Counted from the stretch's first letter, positions 45,874 to 56,037 are shown. The stretch is DNA of 64,000 nucleotides from Dysgonomonas mossii DSM 22836 (GCF_000213575.1 NZ_GL892005.1:186001-250000), one strand, 5' to 3'. The notes: generated by a model from the letters alone, not told the origin. Translations and numbers: made by a program.

Positions 45874-46644
45874 TTAAATTATAGATTGAAATGCTTGTTC
45901 CGAGACCTTGGGTTTTTTTCCTTCATAATTCCATTCATCTGTTCCATACTTCTCATTCACCAGTTTCCTTATATTTAAAACATCTTCACTCGTGAATTGA
46001 TAAATAGAATTTCCCTCTTTCTCATTCATGAAATAAGCCATGATATAATCTTTGAAACGATTTATATTTAATGGCTTATCTATATGATTCAGGATGTTCG
46101 TAACCGGACTTTTTACCGACTTGACATAAATCCGCTTATCGACTTTGTTTTCCAGTTGTTTCGGATCACTTTCTAGCGTAGTAGTGAGCCTGTTGAGGTC
46201 GGATGAAAAAAGTAATGTCGCATGAAACATAACCCTGTCTTTGTGTACACATTGCGCACTGCCCGATATTTTGAGTCCATCAATGTTTATAGCCAAGCGG
46301 GTGTCTACCTCAGCTTGGATGCCCAAAGTGGATAAAAGCAGAACTATTCTTTCTGTGAATAGGTGAAAGCCTATGCCTTTATTGTTCTCTATAAAGGTCA
46401 GGTTCAGATTACCCAGATCATGGAATACCGTTCCACCTCCCGATGAGCGTCGTGCTACTTTGATATTATTCCTTTGTATAAAGTCGAGATTAACCTCGGC
46501 CAATACATTTTGATACTTGCCTATAACCACTGACGGTTCATTCTGGTATAACATGAAAAATTCTTCTGAGAAATTTTTCAGAAGATACTCTTCACTGGCC
46601 ATATTGAACCATGCGTCGGTATATGTATTGTTAATACAAAGCAT
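45874..46644 (-). CDS. lplA: Lipoate-protein ligase
   Basis: A 256-residue lipoate-protein ligase A family protein that adenylates and attaches lipoate to E2 proteins. The lipoate-binding motif is 'RRSSGGGTVFHDLGNLNLTF', the nucleotide-binding Lys region 'GLKISGSAQC', and 'VVIGKYQNVLAEVN' lies before them. Its place between lpd and the E2 gene, four bases after lpd, indicates that it lipoylates this complex. The C-terminal accessory domain is small, as in one-domain forms. Confidence 0.92.
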   Translation of the reverse strand: MLCINNTYTDAWFNMASEEYLLKNFSEEFFMLYQNEPSVVIGKYQNVLAEVNLDFIQRNNIKVARRSSGGGTVFHDLGNLNLTFIENNKGIGFHLFTERIVLLLSTLGIQAEVDTRLAINIDGLKISGSAQCVHKDRVMFHATLLFSSDLNRLTTTLESDPKQLENKVDKRIYVKSVKSPVTNILNHIDKPLNINRFKDYIMAYFMNEKEGNSIYQFTSEDVLNIRKLVNEKYGTDEWNYEGKKPKVSEQAFQSII

Positions 46645-46648
46645 TTTG

Positions 46649-47998
46649 TTAAGAGAATAAAGTCTCGTGTATAATTTCGCCTACAGTAGGATGCGGATAT
46701 ACATGTTTACGGAATTCTTCTACAGTGTTACCGTTTTCTATCGCAATTCCTGCCAGCAGTATTAATTCTGATACAGGATTGCCAAGCATGTGGCATCCTA
46801 TAATGCGATCGCTATCGTCTACTATTATTTTACAGAGTCCGCTTCCGGTCTCATTTTCTGCAATAAATCGCCCGGAATAGGCCATCGGCAGTTTGAGCAC
46901 ACGGAAAGGTTCACCCTTTGCTGTCAGTTCTTCCTCTGTCTTTCCTACTCCTGCTATCTCGGGATTTGTATAAACTACACTTGGGATAGCCTTATAACTC
47001 ATTTTGTCATCTTCGCCAAGGATATGGCTGATAGCTACTTCTCCTTCTCTGATAGCGGTATGAGCCAGTAACGAAAAGCCGGTAATATCTCCTGCGGCAT
47101 ACACACGAGGATGGCTGGTTTGCATATACTCATTAACCTTCACTCCGTTTTTGAGAAGCTCAATATTTAACGACTCCAGCCCAAATCCCGTGGTAATAGC
47201 TCTACGACCCACACTTACCAGTATTTTTTCGGATTCAATTGTTTGAGTCTTTCCATTTTTCTCTACAACTACACCTTTCTTGGTAACTTCTGTAACTTTG
47301 GTATTCAGATGGAATTTAATTCCTCTCTTTGCATAATCGCTGCGAAGCATGGCTGATGTTTCTTTATCCATTACTCCGAGTATTTCAGGCATCATTTCTA
47401 TAACATTGACTTCTACGCCCATGCTATTAAAGAAAGATGCAAATTCGATACCAATAACACCTCCACCAATGATTGCGAGTGATTTTGGTAAGTCTCCAAA
47501 CTCTAAGGCTTCTTTTGATGTCCAATAATCTACTTCAGACAAGCCTTTTATTGGAGGTATAACCGTTTCGGAACCTGTGCATAATAGCAAGTATTTTACT
47601 GAATAGGTTTCCTTCCCACTCGAAATGTTGATCTTATTATCCTTCTCCCCGGTGATGGTTGCTGTGTCTTTGACTACAGTAACACCGTATGATGATAATT
47701 TAAAGCTGACTCCCGCCGTTAACTTTTTCACGACTTTATCCTTTCTGTCAATTATTTTTGATACATCGAAAGAAGGGGCATTGTCTAATGTAATTCCGTA
47801 TTTGCTTGCATTTTTTATGCTATCCAGTGTTTTAGCCGAATATAAAAGTGTCTTTGTGGGGATACATCCTTCGTTGAGACATACACCTCCGATGTATTTC
47901 TTCTCAAAAAGGACAGTTTTTAATCCGTTCGATGCAGCTATTTCGGCTGCATTATACCCTGCCGGACCTCCACCGATAATTGCGATATCAAATTCCAT
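46649..47998 (-). CDS. lpdA: Dihydrolipoyl dehydrogenase (E3)
   Basis: A 449-residue flavoprotein disulfide reductase. FAD-binding 'DIAIIGGGPAGYNAAEIAAS', redox-active Cys pair in 'GGVCLNEGCIPTKTLL', NAD-binding 'SLAIIGGGVIGIEFASFF', and the C-terminal catalytic His in 'HPHPTVGEIIHE' region. It reoxidises the lipoyl group of the E2 encoded downstream. First gene of the run lpd-lplA-E2-E1-(flavodoxin). A 17-base palindrome lies 45 bases upstream of its start. Confidence 0.95.
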   Translation of the reverse strand: MEFDIAIIGGGPAGYNAAEIAASNGLKTVLFEKKYIGGVCLNEGCIPTKTLLYSAKTLDSIKNASKYGITLDNAPSFDVSKIIDRKDKVVKKLTAGVSFKLSSYGVTVVKDTATITGEKDNKINISSGKETYSVKYLLLCTGSETVIPPIKGLSEVDYWTSKEALEFGDLPKSLAIIGGGVIGIEFASFFNSMGVEVNVIEMMPEILGVMDKETSAMLRSDYAKRGIKFHLNTKVTEVTKKGVVVEKNGKTQTIESEKILVSVGRRAITTGFGLESLNIELLKNGVKVNEYMQTSHPRVYAAGDITGFSLLAHTAIREGEVAISHILGEDDKMSYKAIPSVVYTNPEIAGVGKTEEELTAKGEPFRVLKLPMAYSGRFIAENETGSGLCKIIVDDSDRIIGCHMLGNPVSELILLAGIAIENGNTVEEFRKHVYPHPTVGEIIHETLFS

Positions 47999-48042
47999 AG
48001 TCTATCTATTGATTGTTAGTTGTCAAAAAAGTTCGTTTTGTA

Positions 48043-48059
48043 ATGTGTATATTACACAT
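48043..48059. promoter_or_regulatory. Palindrome upstream of lpdA, possible operator
   Basis: ATGTGTA and TACACAT are perfect inverted repeats separated by TAT, centred about 53 bases before the lpdA start. It could bind a dimeric regulator of the oxo-acid dehydrogenase genes. The rest of 47999-48325 is AT-rich with no gene or clear promoter that I see. Confidence 0.35.
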
Positions 48060-48325
48060 CACCCTATAAACAAATGAGGAGAAGATAAGTTTTATCGATT
48101 TTGACTATTACTCTTATAGATAATCAATATGAGGTGTTTTTATGAGAAAAAAATGGCTTCTGCACTTAGTTCTAGGATTGTAGGAGTATGGATTAAATGT
48201 GTTTAATTCTATCTTTTTAATGTTTTTTTACTTTTCTCGAATAAAAGAATAAATATGCGAAACTGTATTTTTTGAGAATATTCTTATGAGTTTTATAAAA
48301 TCAACCTAAAATGATAAAATAAAAA

Positions 48326-48351
48326 GAGGCTATTCCAATCGGAATAGCCTC
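48326..48351 (-). terminator. Terminator of gapA
   Basis: GAGGCTATTCC pairs perfectly with GGAATAGCCTC around a four-base loop. On the minus strand the stem is followed by TTTTTATTTTAT, fitting termination of gapA transcription. Confidence 0.85.
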
Positions 48352-48377
48352 ATATTATCTGTCTGCTGTATGTACTC

Positions 48378-49427
<1,050 letters not shown>

Positions 49428-49436
49428 TTAGTACTA

Positions 49437-49460
49437 CAAAGATACATTATAATATCTTTG
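49437..49460. promoter_or_regulatory. Back-to-back -7 elements between gapA and the AraC-type gene
   Basis: CAAAGATA (49437-49444, minus-strand TATCTTTG) and TATCTTTG (49453-49460, plus) form a perfect palindrome with an eight-base core. Each half matches TAnnTTTG and faces its own gene. Neither has a clear -33 element at standard spacing. Confidence 0.45.
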
Positions 49461-49550
49461 TCTGAAATGACAAAAAATATGCAAATCCTGCCAAGTCGGA
49501 TTGGTTTTGATAAATAATACTTATTTTTAGATTCTAAAATATAGAAACAG

Positions 49551-50564
49551 ATGAGTAAACAGTTAAAAATAAGGCATATTGTGTTTCTGGTTCCTCCCAA
49601 TTCTACTCTGCTGACTATGGTTGGCCCATTGGAGGTATTTACCAAAGCAATCGAACAGTTTGATCTGGTAGATAAGAATATTGATTTCACGTATCAGACG
49701 CATGTCGTAGCTATGGGTAAGGAGAGGCAGATCGATACATCTTCGGGCTTATCGATATTAAGTGAAGGATGCTATACCGAGATAGATTATCCGATTGACA
49801 CGCTGATTGTAACAGGGCTGGCTCGCCATCTTGAAGATAACCTGAAGGATGAGATGATAGAATGGGTAAGAGATCAGGCAAAAACGACCCGCCGGATGTG
49901 TTCGGTCTGTTCGGGTGCTTTTATTCTTGCCGAAGCAGGATTGCTGGATGGGAAAAAAGCAACTGCCCATTGGTCGAGAAATGAAGCGTTGGAACAGATG
50001 TATCCTTTAGTAAATGTGCAGATAGCACGTATTTTTATTAAGGATGGAAATATTTATACAGCGGCAGGTATTACCTCCGGTATGGATTTAGCTTTGGCTC
50101 TCATCGAAGAAGATCTGGGACAGTCGTTTGCTCTGCATATCGCTCGCTGGTTGGTCTTGTATCTCAAACGCCCCGGCAATCAGGCACAATTCAGCTCATA
50201 CTTAGATTCTAAATTGATCGGAAACCCAACTATCCGAAGGGTTTGCGAATGGATACTTGAACACCTGAGAGAAGACATTACGGTAGAGAAAATGGCAGAA
50301 TATGCGGCAATGAGCCCTCGTAATTTTGCTCGTGTCTTTGTGCGTGAACTACGGGTAACCCCAGCGAAATTTATCAACAAACTGCGTGTAGAAAATGCCA
50401 GTCAACATCTTATCGAAACACAATTATCTCTTGACGAAATAGCCGATAACTGCGGACTAAAGACAGGTGAAAATCTTCGCCGTCAGTTTATAAGCTTTAT
50501 GGAGATTACTCCGGCTCAATATCGGAAAAGCTTCCGATCTTCTTGGGCAGACGTTGCTGTGTAA
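49551..50564 (+). CDS. GlxA-family AraC transcriptional regulator with DJ-1/PfpI domain
   Basis: A 337-residue regulator. Residues 1-190 form a DJ-1/PfpI-type sensor with the nucleophile-elbow segment 'RMCSVCSGAFILAEAGLLDG' followed by 'KATAHWS'. Residues about 225-325 hold two AraC helix-turn-helix motifs: 'DITVEKMAEYAAMSPRNFARVF' and 'SLDEIADNCGLKTGENLRRQF'. In Bacteroidetes these proteins activate catabolic genes in response to small molecules. Which genes it controls is unknown; gapA and the MocA-DUF1080 pair are its neighbours. Confidence 0.9.
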   Translation: MSKQLKIRHIVFLVPPNSTLLTMVGPLEVFTKAIEQFDLVDKNIDFTYQTHVVAMGKERQIDTSSGLSILSEGCYTEIDYPIDTLIVTGLARHLEDNLKDEMIEWVRDQAKTTRRMCSVCSGAFILAEAGLLDGKKATAHWSRNEALEQMYPLVNVQIARIFIKDGNIYTAAGITSGMDLALALIEEDLGQSFALHIARWLVLYLKRPGNQAQFSSYLDSKLIGNPTIRRVCEWILEHLREDITVEKMAEYAAMSPRNFARVFVRELRVTPAKFINKLRVENASQHLIETQLSLDEIADNCGLKTGENLRRQFISFMEITPAQYRKSFRSSWADVAV

Positions 50565-50584
50565 TAGATATTGAAGATTTATTG

Positions 50585-50625
50585 AATCCCTATGGACAGA
50601 AGGTTTATAGGGATTTTTATTTTTA
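50585..50625 (+). terminator. Terminator of the GlxA-type regulator gene
   Basis: AATCCCTAT pairs with ATAGGGATT around a 13-base loop, followed by TTTATTTTT. The remainder to 50792 shows no gene. Confidence 0.75.
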
Positions 50626-50792
50626 GAAAGGATAGTCCATTGCATTAATTGTCGAATCCTGTTTTAGTCCTTAGTATGTTGTTTTAGAGAATTGGCAAAT
50701 GAAGAAAATGTACTATTCTTTTGCACAAACTTTCGGTTGTGAATTTTGCCTATATAATTCTGATTTTAATTATTATTTTTGCTATACTTCGT

Positions 50793-50800
50793 TATCTTTG
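50793..50800 (+). promoter_or_regulatory. -7 promoter element of the MocA-DUF1080 operon
   Basis: TATCTTTG matches TAnnTTTG, 115 bases before the start at 50916, implying a long leader. No -33 match at normal spacing. Confidence 0.45.
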
Positions 50801-50915
50801 TAATACATATGGTGAATTCCATCTATTTTTTTGTGCCTGTCATCGGGTGAATATGACATAATGATATTTAGCCCAGGTATTCTTAAATCGAAATATTATC
50901 AATTTATTTTATATC

Positions 50916-52172
50916 ATGAAAACAAATAGGAGAGACTTTTTTAAAATTTTAGGAAGCGCAGCTGCTCTTACTATTATTCCTCGTCATGTGATGGGTAGAG
51001 GCTATATTGCTCCCAGCGATCAGTTGACTAAGGGAATTATAGGAACAGGCAGCATGGGGCGTGGTCATGTGAATTATGCAGGCACAAGGTTGGTTGCCGT
51101 ATGTGATGTGGATAAGAAACATCTGGAGCTGGGAAAACACCTTGTAACTGATAATATTGCAGCATATCACGATTTCCGCGATTTGATATTAGACAAAAAT
51201 GTTGACATTGTTCATATAGCAACACCTCCCCATTGGCATGGTATAATGTCTGTAGAGGCGGCCAAGGCCGGAAAAGATATTTGGTGCGAGAAACCCATGA
51301 CCCGTACCATAGGAGAAGGAAAACGTGTGATGGAGGCCGTTAAGCAATACGGTTCAAAGTTTCGTTTGAATACATGGTTTCGTTTCGCTGATAATTTTTA
51401 TGGATTGGGAACACCTGTTCGCCCGCTAAAGAAGTTGGTGCAGAGCGGTATGCTGGGTTGGCCATTAAAGGTTACGATCAGCAGGCATACAGGTTTCGAC
51501 TGGAAATTCTACTGGGTAGGAAAAGAAAACCTTCAGCCGGAGGCTATTCCTGCCGAGCTTGATTACGATATGTGGCTTGGCCCTGCGCCGTACAAACCTT
51601 ATAATAGCCATCGTGTGCACCAAACATTCCGTGGGTATTGGGATTACGACGGAGGCGGTTTGGGAGATATGGGACAGCACTATATCGATCCTGTACAATA
51701 TTTCCTTGGTAAAGATCATACCAGCCCGGTGAAAGTGGAAGTAGATGCACCACAACAACATCCCGATGCAGTAGGTACGTGGCGCTCTATCACATATACT
51801 TACGATGATGGTTGCCAGATCGTACTGTGGGGTGATGATTATGGAGATCCTAATACGCCGTATATATCAGGGCCAAACGGTAATGTTTATAAAAATTTTG
51901 TTTGTGATATACCCTATTGGGAAAAGAAACTAGCTGCCTATCCGGAGCCCGAAGAACAGGTTACAGATTTCATAGAAAGCGTGAAAACCCGCAAGCAGTT
52001 TGCCCTTAACGAGCAGAATGGCTTTCGCTCGTCTACAATAGTAAATATGGGAACTGTGGCGTTGAGGCTAAACCGTACGCTGCATTTTGATCCCGTAAAA
52101 CTTGAGTTTGTGAATGATGATGCGGCTAACCGTTTGCTTGACCAACCAATGCGTGCCCCTTGGAATATTTAA
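50916..52172 (+). CDS. Gfo/Idh/MocA family oxidoreductase, Tat-exported
   Basis: A 418-residue NAD(P)-dependent sugar oxidoreductase. A twin-arginine signal 'NRRDFFKILGSAAALTII' directs the folded, cofactor-loaded enzyme to the periplasm. The Rossmann part starts 'KGIIGTGSMGRGHVNYA', with 'VCDVDKKHLELG' binding the cofactor and the catalytic Lys in 'IWCEKPMTRTIGEG'. 'GDMGQHYIDPVQYFLG' contributes the active-site His. It is followed directly by a DUF1080 (3-keto-glycoside hydrolase-type) gene, so a glycoside 3-oxidase role is likely. Confidence 0.9.
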   Translation: MKTNRRDFFKILGSAAALTIIPRHVMGRGYIAPSDQLTKGIIGTGSMGRGHVNYAGTRLVAVCDVDKKHLELGKHLVTDNIAAYHDFRDLILDKNVDIVHIATPPHWHGIMSVEAAKAGKDIWCEKPMTRTIGEGKRVMEAVKQYGSKFRLNTWFRFADNFYGLGTPVRPLKKLVQSGMLGWPLKVTISRHTGFDWKFYWVGKENLQPEAIPAELDYDMWLGPAPYKPYNSHRVHQTFRGYWDYDGGGLGDMGQHYIDPVQYFLGKDHTSPVKVEVDAPQQHPDAVGTWRSITYTYDDGCQIVLWGDDYGDPNTPYISGPNGNVYKNFVCDIPYWEKKLAAYPEPEEQVTDFIESVKTRKQFALNEQNGFRSSTIVNMGTVALRLNRTLHFDPVKLEFVNDDAANRLLDQPMRAPWNI

Positions 52173-52210
52173 CCTGTACTATCAAAAACAAACAAGATAA
52201 CAATATAATC

Positions 52211-55200
52211 ATGAAAAAAATATACTCTTTATTAGGCGTATTTCTGTTTTGTTCAGTGATGATATTTGCACAATATCCGACAAACAGAACGGCTAAAACT
52301 ATTGTTGCTGATGTTTTGGCACAAATGCCGGCTCAGCAAACCGAACAATATTATACCCAGATAAAAGACTTGGCTTCTACAGGAGAAGAAGGTGTCTTGC
52401 TGTTGGTAAAGATGATGAATCCTTTGGGCAAAGGTGCTAACTCGCAAGTAGAATTTGCATTAAGCGGACTTTCTCACTATGTTTCTGCCGAAGGAATGGG
52501 CGATAAAAGACAAGTGGTGGCTGATGCTTATATCAAGGCCCTTGATATGGTAAGTGATCGTGAGATCAAAGCTTTTATTATCAGACAACTTGAGTTGATA
52601 GGCAAGGATGAGGCTGTTGCTAAACTGGCTACATACCTCAACGATGATTCTCTCTGTGGCCCTGCCGCCGCAGCTCTATCAGAGATTAACACGCCGTTGT
52701 CGCAAAAAGCGTTGTTGAATGCTTTAAGTGCTTCTGTCGACGATAAGTCTTCGGAAAGTATTATTCTGGCATTAGCTAAGTTGAAAGTAACCGATGCAGA
52801 AAATCCACTGAGGCGATTGTTAGATACCAACGATACTAACAAAAAGAAAACTGTATTGTATGCATTAAGTCAACTCGGATCAAAGGCTTCTTTACAGGAT
52901 TTAGCCCTAGCAGCCGAGAAAGATAATTATACGATGGGTAAAAGTGGTGCTAACGAAGCCTATATTGCCCTCATCAAACGTGTACTGACTCAAGGGGATA
53001 AAAAAGAGGCAGAAAAAGCAGCCGCGGACCTGATGAAAAAAGCAGAAAAAGCAGGGCAAACACAGACCCGTGCAGCAGCATTGCAAATATTGATGGAAGC
53101 GAAACCTGCAAATGCCTTGCAGCAACTGCAAAGTGCACTGAAAGACGACAGTCGTAATTACAGATATGCTGCATTGACATACGCATCTGACTATGCAGAT
53201 AGCAAAATGTATGCGGAGTTGATCAAATCATTGAAAAAAGCAAAATCTGATGCACAGTTGGATATTCTCAACTGGCTCGGGCAGGAATGCGAATCGCAAA
53301 ATAAGCGAAACGAAATAAATCCTTTGATCATAGAACCTGCAATTGGATTTTTGACGGCAGGTAGCGTTGATATGAAAAAATCGGCAGCAAATATACTGGC
53401 TAAGACTGCAGACCCGAAGGCGATAGCAGCTCTTGCTTATTTATTGAACGATGCCGATCCTAAAACGGTAGCAATAGCCAAAAACGCATTATCTGTTACA
53501 AATGGAGATATTGCTTCTGCCGTTGTTCCTGTGATATCAGGAGCAAACGCAGCCGGCAAAGTTGCCGGATTGCAATTGTTGGCTGAGCGCAAATCTTCGG
53601 CTAATATAGCTACAGTACTCGAACAGATAAATTCGACATCGCCGGATGTGCAGACTGCTGCATATACAGCTCTCAAAGATGTGGTTTCGGCTGAAAACCT
53701 AAACCAATTGTATGCTCTTCTAGAGGCGGCTTCTTCAGAAAATGTTCCTTTTGTTCAGCAGGCGATTGCAAGTGCTCTCCAGTCCTATCCAAAGGAAAAA
53801 CAATATGATGTCATCATGGCTCGTATGGGGCAGGTAGGCAGCGATAAACAGTATTTATATTATCCTGTGCTATCAAAGACGGGTGATGAAAAAGCATTGA
53901 GCTTTATTGTAGATCGTTTCAACAAAGAAAGTGGAGTGGCAAAGGATGCCGCTTTTCAGGCATTATCAGATTCGAAAGATACTGGTGCTGCGGCTGAGTT
54001 ACTTGCTATTTGCAAAAACAGAGCGGATATCCTGTATTTCGACAGGGCAATTAACCGATATATACAATTAGTGGCTAATCCTAAGCTTACAGGAGAAAAC
54101 AGGCGTTTGCTTCTTACCGATGCTTTGGAAATAGCACGCACTGATGTGCAAAAGAATAGTATTTTGTCTCAATTAGGTAATACAGGTTCTTATCTGGCTT
54201 TGCTATGTGCAGGACAATATCTGGACAGTAAGCCTTTGCAACAGGCTGCAGCAGATGCTGTGGCTAAAATAGCTTTAGGCAATAAAAATTATACAGGCAA
54301 AGTGGTAGAGGAACTGTTGAACAAGGTAATAGATGTATTGAGCAATGCTGATGCAGATTACCAAAAACAGGCTATCCGCAAGCATCTGAATGAAATGCCG
54401 AAAGAAGAAGGCTTTGTTTCTATTTTCAACGGGAAAGACTTAGATGGATGGAAAGGCATTGTAGAAAATCCGATAGCCCGTGCAAAAATGAAACCTGCTG
54501 TGTTGGCTAAAAAACAACAAGCAGCCGATAAGGTAGCAGCAGAACATTGGAAAGCTGAAAATGGAATTCTTGCCTTCGACGGAAAAGGAGGAGATAACCT
54601 TTGCACTGTGAAGCAGTATGGCGACTTTGAAATGTATGTTGACTGGAATCTCGATCCTGCGGGGCCTGAGGCAGATGCCGGAATTTATTTGAGGGGAGTT
54701 CCTCAAGTGCAGATATGGGATGTGTCGCGTGTAAATGTAGGAGCACAAGTAGGATCGGGCGGATTGTATAATAATGAGAAAAATCTGAAAGACCCATTGA
54801 CTCTCGCTGATAATAAATTGGGAGAATGGAATACGTTTTATATTAAAATGGTAGGAGACCGTGTTACTGTAAAATTGAATGGAGTGCTGGTCGTAGATAA
54901 TGTGATTCTTGAGAACTACTGGGATCGTAGCCAGCCGATTTCGCCTATCGAGCAGATAGAACTGCAAGCTCATGGTAGCAAAGTATATTATCGTAATATA
55001 TATGTCAAAGAATTGGAAAGGGCTAAGCCTTTTGAGCTATCGGCAGACGAGAAAAAGGAAGGATTCAAGATTCTGTTTGATGGTACAAATATCCACCAGT
55101 GGACAGGTAATACAACCGATTACCAATTGCAGGACGGTTGTATTGCCCTCGATCCGAAAGGTGGTCATGGTGGAAATCTTTACACTAAAGATGAGTTTGC

Positions 55201-55636
55201 AAACTTTATATACCGTTTCGAGTTTCAACTTACTCCTGCCGCTAACAACGGGGTAGGTATCCGTACACCGATGGGGGTAGATGCAGCGTACGACGGCATG
55301 GAAATCCAGATATTAGATCATGATAATCCTGTTTATAAAGATATCACTCCATTGCAAGTGCATGGCTCGGTGTATGGCATAATAGGAGCAAAACGTGCTA
55401 AGTTCAGACCGATGGGTGAATGGAACGAGGAAGAGATAATCGCAAATGGTAATCATATAAAGGTAACGCTCAACGGAGAGGTTATTCTGGATGGAGATAT
55501 CAAGGAAGCAACCAAGAATGGAACAGCAGACGGACACCAGCATCCGGGGTTATTCAATCCGAAGGGACATATAGGCTTCTTGGGACATGGTTCGCCGGTT
55601 AAGTTTAGAAATATAAGGATTAAAGAACTGAAATAA
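52211..55636 (+). CDS. HEAT-repeat protein with two DUF1080 domains
   Basis: An exported protein of 1141 residues. After the signal peptide (ends 'MIFAQ') comes about 700 residues of alpha-helical repeats of HEAT type ('ADPKAIAALAYLLNDADPKTVAIAKNAL' is one unit in part). Two DUF1080 domains follow. The first begins 'FVSIFNGKDLDGWKG' and the second 'FKILFDGTNIHQWTG', each a jelly-roll. DUF1080 members hydrolyse 3-keto-glycosides. The gene overlaps no other if started at 52211; the upstream frame from 52160 overlaps the MocA gene and lacks a signal peptide. With the oxidoreductase it likely cleaves glycosides through a 3-keto intermediate. Confidence 0.88.
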   Translation: MKKIYSLLGVFLFCSVMIFAQYPTNRTAKTIVADVLAQMPAQQTEQYYTQIKDLASTGEEGVLLLVKMMNPLGKGANSQVEFALSGLSHYVSAEGMGDKRQVVADAYIKALDMVSDREIKAFIIRQLELIGKDEAVAKLATYLNDDSLCGPAAAALSEINTPLSQKALLNALSASVDDKSSESIILALAKLKVTDAENPLRRLLDTNDTNKKKTVLYALSQLGSKASLQDLALAAEKDNYTMGKSGANEAYIALIKRVLTQGDKKEAEKAAADLMKKAEKAGQTQTRAAALQILMEAKPANALQQLQSALKDDSRNYRYAALTYASDYADSKMYAELIKSLKKAKSDAQLDILNWLGQECESQNKRNEINPLIIEPAIGFLTAGSVDMKKSAANILAKTADPKAIAALAYLLNDADPKTVAIAKNALSVTNGDIASAVVPVISGANAAGKVAGLQLLAERKSSANIATVLEQINSTSPDVQTAAYTALKDVVSAENLNQLYALLEAASSENVPFVQQAIASALQSYPKEKQYDVIMARMGQVGSDKQYLYYPVLSKTGDEKALSFIVDRFNKESGVAKDAAFQALSDSKDTGAAAELLAICKNRADILYFDRAINRYIQLVANPKLTGENRRLLLTDALEIARTDVQKNSILSQLGNTGSYLALLCAGQYLDSKPLQQAAADAVAKIALGNKNYTGKVVEELLNKVIDVLSNADADYQKQAIRKHLNEMPKEEGFVSIFNGKDLDGWKGIVENPIARAKMKPAVLAKKQQAADKVAAEHWKAENGILAFDGKGGDNLCTVKQYGDFEMYVDWNLDPAGPEADAGIYLRGVPQVQIWDVSRVNVGAQVGSGGLYNNEKNLKDPLTLADNKLGEWNTFYIKMVGDRVTVKLNGVLVVDNVILENYWDRSQPISPIEQIELQAHGSKVYYRNIYVKELERAKPFELSADEKKEGFKILFDGTNIHQWTGNTTDYQLQDGCIALDPKGGHGGNLYTKDEFANFIYRFEFQLTPAANNGVGIRTPMGVDAAYDGMEIQILDHDNPVYKDITPLQVHGSVYGIIGAKRAKFRPMGEWNEEEIIANGNHIKVTLNGEVILDGDIKEATKNGTADGHQHPGLFNPKGHIGFLGHGSPVKFRNIRIKELK

Positions 55637-55659
55637 GCTTTTTGATAGCGTCAAAGTAA

Positions 55660-55806
55660 GAGGCTGCCGGAGGAATGTTTTTCATCATCTCTCTGTCATG
55701 TTGAACGAAGTGAAACATCTCGTATCTGAATAGTCGAGATTCTTCATTTCATTCAGAATGACAAAGAGGGTAATTCAATTGAGAAAAACATTCCTCCGGC
55801 AGTCTC
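55660..55806. repeat. Nested palindromic repeat element
   Basis: An outer 24-base inverted repeat (55660-55683 with 55783-55806; GCTGCCGGAGGAATGTTTTT on the left) encloses an inner 34-base imperfect one (55689-55722 with 55735-55768). The inner one contains the TGAACGAAGTGAAACATCTCG / CGAGATTCTTCATTTCATTC type of sequence, a motif recurrent as interspersed repeats in Bacteroidetes genomes. The whole can fold as one long hairpin and probably ends transcription of the DUF1080 gene. It may be a MITE or REP-type element. Confidence 0.65.
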
Positions 55807-55902
55807 TTTTGTATTTAAGTTTTTCAAAATTATCTTATATATAGGCTTTTAGCCCTGAAAGAGGGTAGGGGAAAGTGACAGGTTAAAAGAGCTGCTAAAA
55901 GT

Positions 55903-55977
55903 GTCACTTTTGTCACCTTTTAGGGGTTAAGTAGCTGTGATGTAGTGTAATGTAGTTTTGTGAAATAGTCACCTTTT
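55903..55977 (+). repeat. GTCAC(T/C)TTTT repeat cluster upstream of the FemAB-type gene
   Basis: GTCACTTTT (55903) is directly followed by GTCACCTTTT (55912), and a third copy lies at 55968, 56 bases on. GTTTTGTGAAATA before the third copy matches GTTTTGTGGAATGT in the pyrB cluster. It ends 33 bases before the promoter's -7 box. Confidence 0.5.
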
Positions 55978-56010
55978 GTATCTTGGTTGGTTTTACATAT
56001 TTATTATGTC

Positions 56011-56018
56011 TATCTTTG
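56011..56018 (+). promoter_or_regulatory. -7 promoter element of the FemAB-type gene
   Basis: TATCTTTG matches TAnnTTTG exactly, with TTGG about 20 bases upstream as a possible -33. The start codon is 19 bases downstream. Confidence 0.6.
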
Positions 56019-56037
56019 CAGCTATTTTGTAAAAATC

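Noticed and set aside
54440-54973. Antisense ORF of 177 codons opposite the DUF1080 gene
   Set aside because: It lies entirely within the well-supported HEAT/DUF1080 reading frame, and its product shows no domain or sensible composition.
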